NCBI RefSeq assembly: GCF_004359215.1
Contig: NW_027152195.1
Coordinates: 135,864-195,819, forward strand
Length of the DNA stretch: 59,956 bases
Direction: 5' to 3'
From: Bremia lactucae
Lineage: Eukaryota > Oomycota > Peronosporomycetes > Peronosporales > Peronosporaceae
Positions 51,875 to 59,956 of this stretch are shown in pieces. Each line of letters starts with the position of its first letter. Position 1 is the stretch's first letter. The notes under the pieces were generated by a model that did no database searches, was not told the DNA's origin, and worked only from the letters and a program-made list of their open reading frames with translations. The translations under genes were made by a program, and so were the position numbers.

Positions 51875-52741
51875 TCAAATTAGATGCCGCAAAGCGACTG
51901 ATTGTCGGACGGATGCATAGTACAGGACAATATAAAATGCCACAAGCACTTTGAGAAAGCCAATGGCTTTGCCTGCCGTGTTGGAGTTATAAAATGCCAC
52001 GAGTGACGCTAGAATAGAAACCCCAATGCTTGTTTGAAGCGTTCACAAAATGACGCGCTCGGCGTGGTGTTGCAATATCCGTAACCAAAGCGCTGATAAG
52101 ACACTGCCAATGCAACTCGTAATGAAAAAGATTAAAAAATATGAAGCCGTGTAAAGACTTGTCTTTATTGTGCGCGGTAAAATAAATACTCGAAACGTTG
52201 GGAATTCTGACCCCAAAGTGTTTTTGTTTTTTTCAAAATTACGACCGAGTAAGCAATAATACGATTACGAAGTGTACGTGCGCAATTATTGGACAATTAA
52301 GGGGATTGTACTGCGTGAAAGACGATGATTGCGCAGTTAGCAGCAAATGCCATTGCAAAAAAAGTCGTTTCGACCACGGCGCTGCGCTCCAGAGACTTGA
52401 CGCGGTTCCTCGTTCTCGTGATCCAGTATTTTTATACCAATCAAAAGGCTTGTGCAGTACACGCTAATAATTACAATACTGTCTCAGCAAGAGGAATAAT
52501 TATTGAATAAAATGATTAAATACAGAAGGTATACACCGTAAGTCGACGCGACGTTCGCTAATCGTGCAGCTTTAACGACACGATATGTCGTTGCTGTACA
52601 CAAAATACAATAAGCCCAAATAATTGTTGCATCAAGAAACTGGCCCTATTGATAGAAACTGCAAGCTAAACAAATTGTTTACTTGAAACCCTCGACTCAT
52701 TTGAAAAAAGGTTTAGCGTTGATTGCATAAAGTCCGAACAT
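51875..52741 (-). CDS. Putative multi-pass membrane protein, several short introns
   Basis: No single long frame, but successive minus-strand segments encode membrane helices. They are: a start at ATG 52741 (MFGLYAINAKPFFQMSRGFQ); then FLDATIIWAYCILCTA and YGVYLLYLIILFNN (52640-52510); VIISVYCTSLLIGIKILDHE and FFAMAFAANCAIIVFHAVQ (52470-52320); ASYFLIFFITSCIGSVLSAL (about 52150-52080); and AIGFLKVLVAFYIVLYYASV (about 51960-51905), ending with TGA at 51875. Acceptor-like ends (TCAATAG, GAGACAG, GGGTCAG, TTCTAG) lie between the segments. I do not recognise the family. It may be a real intron-containing gene or a decayed one. Its start is divergent from the effector candidate about 100 bases away, and its stop is 23 bases from the LTR. 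Confidence 0.45.
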
Positions 52742-52856
52742 ATTCGCAAAGTTCCGTCATCTTTACGGTCGGTATCTCGATTGGCCACGATTTCCTTATT
52801 CTCTTGTACAGCCCTTCAACAAATTCGAGTCGGCGCATATGCCATTAATCCAAACG

Positions 52857-53462
52857 ATGCGCGTCTGTCACTTCGCGCTGCTTGCTGCTGCAATTTTTAT
52901 CACCAACATGTTGGCGAGCACGGCGGACGAGGTGATTTCTCATAACGAGGGCACCAATTCCGTCACGAGGCTGCGGGTGCCGTCGGATAAATCAATTGCT
53001 AATTACGAGGAGGAACGACTTTTGAGCCGCGTGAAAGGCTATTTACAGAAAATGGGATTATCCAAGACGCCGTCTCATTCTCTGAAGAATGCTAACGTCG
53101 CTCGTCCAGGCAAAAATGATGAAGTCGCCACGGAAACATTCGCAAAGTGGGTCGTTGCTAACTCCAACTATAGAATGCCTGACATGCCAGATATAATGAA
53201 ATTGCTACAATTAAGTGACGTTGGCATGGCAAAGGCGTTGACAACTGCCAAGTTCTCTAAACAAAATGATAGGGATTTGCTCGTAACGCTTCAGGGGGTT
53301 TTCATACAAGAAACTGTCATGAAACAAAAGCCCAACGATGCAGTTGTAAAGATGCTTCGGGAAAGTTTTCCAAAGTATTATGCCAAAGCTTCGAAAGACG
53401 TATCTGAAATCGTTGAGTCATCTCGTACTAAACTTGTATCTAAAGAAAAAGTGACGTTCTAA
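52857..53462 (+). CDS. Candidate secreted effector, RxLR-EER type with variant TRLR motif
   Basis: 201 residues from the Met at 52857; a Met six codons upstream (52839) is also possible. MRVCHFALLAAAIFITNMLA is a clear signal peptide, with likely cleavage after the Ala/Ser-rich segment near residue 21. TRLR at 37-40 stands where oomycete effectors carry RxLR, so the first Arg is replaced. An acidic EEER (51-54) follows at the usual spacing. The C-terminal domain is alpha-helical with a Trp in TFAKWVVANSNY (Trp98), reminiscent of the WY fold. There are no cysteines after the signal peptide. The uninterrupted frame and a CAAATTC near 52820, like the flanking motif of oomycete promoters, fit an expressed gene. 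Such proteins are usually delivered into host plant cells. The target is unknown. Confidence 0.72.
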   Translation: MRVCHFALLAAAIFITNMLASTADEVISHNEGTNSVTRLRVPSDKSIANYEEERLLSRVKGYLQKMGLSKTPSHSLKNANVARPGKNDEVATETFAKWVVANSNYRMPDMPDIMKLLQLSDVGMAKALTTAKFSKQNDRDLLVTLQGVFIQETVMKQKPNDAVVKMLRESFPKYYAKASKDVSEIVESSRTKLVSKEKVTF

Positions 53463-53570
53463 GATTTCCTAATGAAATATGTTTCTTTTCTATATTCGTA
53501 ATGCTCCTCGTGCCGTACCTAACCGAAATGAGTCACAATTCTCATCAAAGTCTACATTAAGACTTACAAG

Positions 53571-54142
53571 TCATGCAGCAAAAGGCAACCAATGTGTTGC
53601 CCCGCAAACGCCAGTGGAAACGTACTTACAGAGTGGCCAAAAAGTGGCTTGATTTACACAAAATAGCCTTTGCACGTTGTTGCAACAAAACATCCCCCTT
53701 CGTCTATAAAAGGCAATCAATCCCTTGCCATCCGATGTTCCTAGCAAGTAAAGTTGCAACTGCATTTCATTCAAGAGCTCTGTGAACGCCGAGCACTCGA
53801 ACGTCAAGAAAAAGAGCGCTAGCACGAATTCAATCCCGCTTATACCCGCTAAACCCACGACCACGACCCACGACCACTTGAAAGCCACAATCGACAGCAC
53901 GTGCATCGCAACGATTGCCACTGCCGCCACAAAAAAAACGCCACAGCACGCCACAAACGAAGGTGCCGCGCTGCAATGGCTTTGCTGCGCCCAATCGACA
54001 AGATACGATCGACCTCTCGAAGACACGCCGCATCCGCTTGGGCTTTTTCAGTCTCTTTTTCCACGTCAATAGCGTCGACTAGAGCCACTGAGGTCGTCTC
54101 TTGATCGACACTTAGAGCGCTTTTAATTGCCTTTTTAAACAC
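53571..54142 (-). pseudogene. Small membrane protein gene with a homopolymer frameshift
   Basis: ATG 54142 opens a charged, helical N-terminus (MFKKAIKSALSVDQETTSVA, then KETEKAQADAACLREVDRI). At the T8 run (minus strand; about 53932-53939) this frame leaves coding sense, and another frame continues with two membrane helices (VAIVAMHVLSIVAF and GISGIEFVLALFFLTF), then FTELLNEMQLQLYLL, to a stop at 53571. A one-base length error or mutation in the homopolymer explains both. The segment after about 53720 looks less protein-like and may include an intron. No family recognised. It converges on the effector candidate. Confidence 0.45.
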
Positions 54143-54539
54143 AAAATCGGCACGGACACCAAAATGATCCTACAAGGGCGTCTTTTTGCCTCGTTTGTCG
54201 GTGAAAAACCCTTTAAAGATACTACTATTGACCAAGTGCCACAGCGACAAATGTTATGACTTGATTTTGAACATGATATAGTCCATACGAATATTTATTC
54301 TCAGGGGACGCAAATGTTTCAACACGACGTCAGATTTGAGTACCCTGTTAGAATAAATAAGTAATAAACTTTATCCTGATACATTTTATAGACTTACTTC
54401 ACTTGGTCAACTTTCGTTGTGTCTTATTCGATATCGGAGGAACTAATGGATGCTGCATCACGAGTGTGGAATTTACCGTCATATACCGGTATTGTGTAAG
54501 CGCCATTGCGATTAAAATGATGGCTAAGTAGATATCATC
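54143..54539. other. Non-coding flank between the membrane protein gene and element D relic
   Basis: AT-rich, with no frame or repeat of note. The abrupt change from RT coding sequence near 54540 marks the truncation point of the retroelement. Confidence 0.5.
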
Positions 54540-56949
54540 GATATAATCGACTTGTTCTTTCGGTAACGGCCATTGCCTGGTCACACAATACTTGGTGCCA
54601 GGTTCGAGGTCTATCTCGTGCCCGATGCCCCTATCTGCTGGTAGGCGGCTCGGCACTTCTTCTGGGAACACATCGCGATGCTTCCACAGAACCTCAAAGA
54701 ACGGACTGTACTTCAAGGCATCCCAGCCTTGAGCAGCGTACCGCTTCTTTTTGTCCGTTTCTAGGACGCCCTCATCCATTGTGGATGACGAGCAGTAGTC
54801 CACCAAGTTCTCTTCTGGAACTGGTGTGACTATTTCGTGGATCTTTCCTTCCTTTAATTCGGCAAGGAACAGATCCCACGACATCTCCGGGAGATTTCCT
54901 ATCTCCTCGGCAGATTTAAAGACTTGCCGGAGCACCTCAAACGAGGATGCCTCCGCAATTTCGTCTTTGACGGTCTCGAACACCTCGTTCGAAGGCCCGT
55001 CCTCTTCATTAGAGACTGATCCAAAGGTCACTCGTTTAGACGTGCCTTTGATCGTCCTAATCTGTCGGGTACTCGTTTTTCGAGTTACCACGACCCTTTT
55101 CTGGGAAGCGGGTGTCGTTGCACTCCTGGCTAACGCACCCCTTCCAACCGCACCAGGCTCTTGGCACTGTGCCGGTTTATGCGACGCATGACTTCTTGTC
55201 AGCTCGCCGTCTACTGCCACAGGCTCTCGGCTCTGTGCAGGCATTTCGGACGCATGACTACTTGTCATCGTCCTATTCACTACCTCAGTCTCCACGAGCT
55301 GGGTAGGAATTGGTGACGTTTGACATCCCGTCAACGCACCCTCAACTGTGTTCGACACGGCATCTGTTGCATACCCCTCTCGCAGGAGCACATCCTTTCC
55401 AGTGTCCTGCGTAGAGCTCGCAACTATGCGTGTACGCCAGTCTATCCATTGTTCGCGTTTTGTCAACCATGGCATGCCTAGGATGAGGTCATACGGACTT
55501 TCCATACCTAGCACTGTGAACTTCTCTTTTCAAGAGAAGTCACTAAAGCTGAAGGCGAGTTCTGCCCGAACTCCCTAAGACTTAACGAGCGCGCCGTTCG
55601 CTAAACGAACGGTCGCTTCTTCTCGCATGCCACCCTGGCAAAGCGATTCAAACATCGCGTTCTCTTTCTTAGAGCCGTGAGTTTTACAAAATTTTGGGAT
55701 GCACCCGAATCCTCTAGGAGGGTCATCACCTGGTCATAGCCTCTTACATGAGCGCTATAGACCAGCAGGGTTGAGGTCCAAAATTTCGAGACCTCAGGGA
55801 CCATGCTACCCATTTGTACCACAACTCTGAACTTAGGGGTAGCTTCAGAGTCCGCGTCAGTAGGGCATCCCGCCCCTACTGCGTTCCTGCAATTCCTGAC
55901 CCCTCAGTGGTCGATGCAGAACTCATGCGTCTCGCACGCTAGTTCTTGTAATCGCTCTTTTGGATAGGTAGTCCTCTTGCTGGGCGTCTTCGCTCCAGCA
56001 GGGACCCTGGCATAGCAGCGAGCCATCATATGGCCGCGCTTGCCGCCTTTGTAACATAAAACGTCTGCATTGCCCAACTCCATAGGCGTGGCATCTGATC
56101 TCTCGGCCGACGGCTTATACCAAGCTGTCGCCGAGGCACTGCTGTAGGATTGCTCCTCAACTGAATTACCTCTTCCATCGTCGACGGCACCTTTCTGAAA
56201 AGGGCCTGTCGCGATTGGCCATGCCGTAGTCCGTTCATAAACGTGGGCACCTTAATGTGCTCCGGAATCGGACCTACGGTAATGGACGCCGACAGCGAGC
56301 GCATTTCCTGCATATACTCTTGCAGAGATCGCTTCGCCTGTCGCGCTCCAAAGAAGCGCACCTGAAGCAACAATTCGTTTTTCGGCGGCTGGTACATGGC
56401 GCGAATCTTTTCCTTAAAGATCGCCGATGTAGGGAACGCCTTTCTGTCCGCCATAAGCGCCGAGTGACCCACTCAGAGGCCTTACCGCGCAGATGCGACA
56501 TGGCGTACGACACCACCCGGCTGTCGTCCTCGATGAGCTGCGCGACACCGCATTGCTCCACGGCAAAATGCCAGTGGACAATCGTGTGCGCTGTAGTTTC
56601 ATCGAACTTGGGCGGGTCCATCCGAATGGACCTCGACTGATGCGGCCGGTCATAGCACCTCAACAGTCCTGTTGAAAGCCTCGCTCCGAGCCTGCTCATG
56701 CCTCAGCTCATCCTGAGTCTAAGTGACGGACTGCGCCGCAGCATGGCCCTGTGCCTCGGACGCGGCCCTCCGCTGTCCGAGCACGAATGCCTCAAACTGC
56801 TCCAATTGAGCAATATGTTGCTCAGGAGGACTACCCAGGAGCCTGGCCTCCGGTGCCGTCACCCGCAAATATGTCTGTGCGTGGTGATGACGATGGCGCA
56901 AGCCATCATAATATAGTTCTTGTGGTACCCCTGCTTCAGTGAGTACCAC
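54540..56949 (-). pseudogene. Ty3/gypsy family D: gag, protease and start of RT
   Basis: Minus strand. Gag pieces: 56949 (MVLTEAGVPQELYYDGLRHR), 56699 (MDPPKFDETTAHTIVHWHF, MSHLRGKASEWVTRRL) and 56472-56026 (MYQPPKNELLLQVRFFGARQ), in changing frames. Protease: LLEDSGASQNFVK near 55700 and DLILGMPWLTKREQWIDW in 55514-54399. RT start: GIGHEIDLEPGTKYCVTRQW and PLPKEQVDYIDD, where it ends near 54540. A long Thr/Glu/Ala-rich spacer (about 55400-54850) separates protease and RT. No LTR seen on either side. Confidence 0.75.
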
Positions 56950-57466
56950 TCAGGGGATCGTAGACACAAAAATGACTCGTCTTGCCCCTGAGAAAAAGCC
57001 GTGGCTTTTGCCCTACAGCTAATTAATAGCTTGTCTGGAGAGACTACTCCTCACAATAAATATCCCTCATTTATTGCGACAAAGCTGCATGGCCTTGATC
57101 CCAGCGCGAAGAACTTTCGCGCTGAGGAAGATTTTTATCTCGGTGCTTATTTCAAGCATCAATGGTATAGTGGCAACTATAAGCGAGTTAAAGTCTCGCT
57201 TATGCAAGCCTGAAGCGCGTTCATTCGCAATGTCAAAGACATTGGACGTGAAGCCTGGCTTCAAAGGCTTAACGCGATTCGCGTTAAGTTTGAGAAACGA
57301 ACTCCAACCGGTAAGGTATAAATTGCATCGGTTGTCACATGAGGCAGGACTTCCATGGCTCACGTGGAGTGATCCCTTTCCGTGTTGTGTTGATAACACG
57401 AAGCGAGTAAAAGGGAATGTCTATTCCCTTTCTTCGCCCTAGGGAAGAACTCGCATCTCTATCGGG
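56950..57466 (+). other. Probable decayed 5' part of the family D aORF
   Basis: Short overlapping plus-strand frames (57001-57213, 57074-57442) with mixed, partly basic composition and no recognisable domain. No LTR or purine tract was seen, so the junction between the two family D pieces is unexplained. Confidence 0.3.
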
Positions 57467-58128
57467 ATGCGCGATGCGATTGACGTTTTGCAATCGATTT
57501 ACACGCGCCAAGGGCGCGTAAATTCCGATGGACCTTCTAATCCAGCGGATGGGTCTCGTCATACTGACGGACGAGGCCCTCAACGTCAACAATCAGCTGG
57601 GAACGAGGCTCTTAGCTGTCATCTGAAGGTGGATAACCGCGCCAGCGAACCAGATAACTCGTTCGCTGCCCCTTCATATCACGGTGGTATAGAAAAAGTT
57701 CCACAAGTAAACATTGACCGCTGTGAAAATCCACCAATGGTTGTGGCGGATGAGAGAAATTAAATTTGAACTGTGTGTCGGATCTAATGTCGAGGATCGA
57801 AAAAATCGATCACTTCCTCCATGGTTTGGAGGAAGGTCTGGATCACGAGCGTGGTAAGCGTCGCTCGTTAGAGCAGACGGTGCAGGCTCTCCAATTCGAA
57901 CGGTTGGAAGACCGTTCGAAGAGTGCGTACTCCATGTTGGAGTACGAACGGAATTATCACGCTCTTCGTGATGAGCTGTCGTCAGCTCATCGCGGTTTCG
58001 AGGATCTTCGGACCCAACGTGAGAATCTCCAGATTCAGCATGAGAATCTGGTTCGTGATCACAAGAATCTTTTAGAGATTCTTGAAAAAGGGTGGTTAGA
58101 TTCGTCCTCGGAAGAAACCGCGTACTGA
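57467..58128 (+). CDS. aORF of family D, two frames
   Basis: Two plus-strand pieces. 57467-57763 lies opposite the chromodomain and is polar (GSRHTDGRGPQRQQSAGNEA). 57766-58128 encodes a strong coiled coil (RIEKIDHFLHGLEEGLDHER, SLEQTVQALQFERLEDR, NYHALRDELSSAHRGFEDLR, then ENLQIQHENLVRDHKNLLEI) opposite the pol linker and stops just before the integrase C-terminal domain. Upstream plus-strand frames at 57001-57442 may be its decayed N-terminal part. Order and position match the aORFs of elements A/B and C, although the sequence is different. Confidence 0.5.
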
Positions 58129-58606
58129 TGGTACGGGCGGAGCCGACCAACGTAAAACGTAGGATGTGTTTAAATCCTACGTAGTATTTCTATTGTGTAC
58201 GCATTGCATCTGCGATGCAGTACACGGATCGGCCCAATGAACTTGGGTGGTAGTTTACTGCTACCCACATTAGTGACTACACGCTCAGGTAAGTTTACCA
58301 TAGAGAGTAGTACTAGGTCGTTAATTTTAAATGAATGAACATTTGCTCTTCCATGTTTGTCTGCGTTCCGTTTTTGACGGTCCACTGCGTAAGCAATGGA
58401 ATCCTGTACGAAACGGATTACTGATTCTCGAGTTAGCAAATACTCTTCTGCTAACTCATTTTTTATGTCTTTTTCAGTACGCTTTGTGCGTACTGCCATG
58501 AGATCATTCACATCTTCGATGTCGATTTCTTCGACACCGACATCACTCGCGTCGTTGTAAACTTCGACGCGTGATGAGCATGAGCCAGAATTGGTTTTGC
58601 TCGTGC
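57500..58606 (-). pseudogene. Ty3/gypsy family D: integrase C-terminus, linker and chromodomain
   Basis: Minus strand from a breakpoint at 58606. Integrase C-terminal part, frame 58511-58170: EEYLLTRESVIRFVQDSIAY, KINDLVLLSMVNLPERVV and LPPKFIGPIRVLHRRCNAYT. Linker, frame 58150-57674, rich in Ser, His, Asp and Arg. Chromodomain about 57690-57530: YLVRWRGYPPSDDS, a stop where Trp is expected, then EPRSQLIVDVEGLVRQYDE. The linker and chromodomain lie opposite the aORF at 57467-58128. Confidence 0.75.
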
Positions 58607-58620
58607 CATCCCCCCCCTTA

Positions 58621-59956
58621 AACTAGAGCATCGTCAAGAAAGACAGCGTGCGCCCTGATCTCGAAAAGATCAAGGCAATTACCGGCTGGCCAGTTCCAGC
58701 CGATGTCAAGGGACTTGGAAATTTCCTTAGATTAGCGGCGTACTTGCACAAGTACTCCCGCAATTATGCCGAGATGACAGTTCATCTCTCTCGTCTCTTG
58801 AAAAAGACTATAAATAGATATGGAACGCTGATTGCCAGCGTTCCTTTGAAGGTATCAAGCAAAGCGTGATGCAATCGCCCATCTTGGCGATTGCAGATCA
58901 AGACAGATCATTCCATGTGGTCTGTGACGCCAGCGATTTCGAAATCGGCTGTGCGTTAATGCAATACGATACAGACGGCGCGGAGCGCGGCGTCTGTTAC
59001 CAATCGTGTCAGCTGCAACCAGCTGAACGCAATAACCCAGTGCATGACAAGGAACCCCTTGCCATGAAATATGCACTGCCTAAGTTTAGGGCCTATCTCC
59101 TCGGAGATAGAACGTTCATCGTAAATACGGACCATGCGTCATTACGCACGGCCGTAAATAGCTCACAACTCTCGCAAAGAATGGCGACGTGGTATCCTTC
59201 TTCGGGGAGTATAATTTCTACGTGGAATATAAACCAGGACGACTTAATGTCATCGCTGATGCGTTATCATGCCGACCCGATTTGAGCTGGCTGCGCATTC
59301 CAGCAGTGAAAATAATCTTACTCTTGCAACACTCATTTCAAGTGTTCCGTCATCAACCTTTTTTGATGACATAAAGAAAGCCTACGCAGAAGATAAGGCC
59401 CTTCTGCGTTTAATGGATCATCTGATAAATCCATCTGATAAATCTTTTAAAGATTTATCGGCCTTCTATCGATCGTCATCCGATCGATACACAACACGCA
59501 ACGGCTTATTGTATTACACAGCCGTTGCCGGCGACACTCCCATGTTGTCGTCCCAACTCACAATGATTTGCGCTTGCGCTTCATGTATGAGTGTCGCGAT
59601 CCACCAACAAAGGGCATTGTGGACGTGAAAGAACTTATTTCACAGTAAGTCGCGATTTTTCTAGCCCCGCCAGTATCAGTTCGTGCGCAAGTACATTCGT
59701 GCTTGCGAGGTATGTCAACGGTGAAGCCTAGCCCTTAATCCCGTGCACCTCTCCAACCTCTACCACGTCCGGCAGAGTGTTGGCAGTCCGTATCTATGGA
59801 CTTCATCTTCGAATTTCCCGAAGACAGTCATAAAAACAATGGAATCCTTGTTTTTGTAGAAAGATTCAGCAAGATGGTACATCTTGCTGCAGTACCAGAG
59901 TCGATCACGGCTCCGGGCTGTGCCCGTGTCTTTATCGACACGGTATTCAAACTCCA
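58621..59956 (+). pseudogene. Ty3/gypsy family D: RT end, RNase H and integrase start, plus strand
   Basis: Frame pieces: RT thumb (58648: DLEKIKAITGWPVPADVKGL, AAYLHKYSRNYAEM); RNase H (58866: FHVVCDASDFEIGCALMQYD, QLQPAERNNPVHDKEPLAM, VNTDHASLRTAV); a segment with YNFYVEYKPGRLNVIADALS (59189) and LINPSDKSFKDL (59410); a decayed integrase zinc region near 59690-59720; then the core start VFVERFSKMVHLAAVPESI (59850-59906) running off the window. Orientation is opposite to the adjacent integrase C-terminus at 58606-58170, so the pol halves were rearranged or come from different copies. Confidence 0.78.

Noticed and set aside
53573..54104. Plus-strand frames opposite the small membrane protein (53573-53785, 53782-54072, 53901-54104)
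   Set aside because: Their composition (runs of Thr, Ala, His, Lys) is what the antisense of hydrophobic Val/Ala/Leu codons gives.
1..59956. CRISPR arrays, rRNA genes, operons, prophage features
   Set aside because: No regularly spaced short repeats, no rRNA-like sequence and no prokaryotic gene organisation were seen. The genes and LTR elements are eukaryotic.

Overview
The window looks like part of an oomycete nuclear genome, probably Peronosporales (a downy mildew or a Phytophthora relative). Pointers are a secreted RxLR-EER-type effector candidate, very compact gene pairs with few and short introns, and many decayed Ty3/gypsy elements whose LTRs begin TGTAACGGG or TGTAATGGG. There is no sign of prokaryotic organisation. 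The species is not identified.

Layout. 1-1241: 3' end of a gypsy element (family F). 1242-2186: unassigned sequence. 2187-9440: nearly full-length gypsy element A. From 6661 a block of about 3.75 kb (pol 3' end, LTR, a second LTR family and the left end of a MULE) is present twice, and a single N lies at the junction (10399). 13228-17016: an LTR split by a complete Mutator-like element (MULE) with long inverted repeats and a 9-bp target duplication. 17017-18400: copia-like debris and a striking palindrome. 19080-22562: gypsy relic E (minus). 23134-30144: gypsy element B (minus), sister of A. 30612-41346: the gene island, with a DASH Dad2-like protein, an apyrase/calcium-activated nucleotidase, DDX41 helicase, TRAPPC9/Trs120 and an IMP1-type mitochondrial signal peptidase. 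41572-51852: family F LTRs enclosing gypsy element C and a second partial copy C', with two N gaps. 51875-54142: a second small gene pocket with a multi-exon membrane protein, the effector candidate and a frameshifted small membrane protein. 54540-59956: scrambled pieces of a further gypsy family (D).

The single-copy genes are housekeeping functions (kinetochore, RNA helicase, vesicle tethering, mitochondrial protein processing, nucleotide hydrolysis in the secretory pathway) in tight divergent or convergent pairs. They do not form a pathway. The effector candidate sits between transposon blocks, the usual setting for oomycete effectors.

The most interesting observation concerns the gypsy elements. 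In families A/B, C and D an open frame on the strand opposite pol covers the linker between integrase and chromodomain, and encodes a coiled coil there. In A/B and C this frame starts near the 3' LTR and reads back over the chromodomain. Family F shows the same LTR-adjacent antisense start. This looks like a conserved extra gene (called aORF here) that overlaps pol on the other strand.
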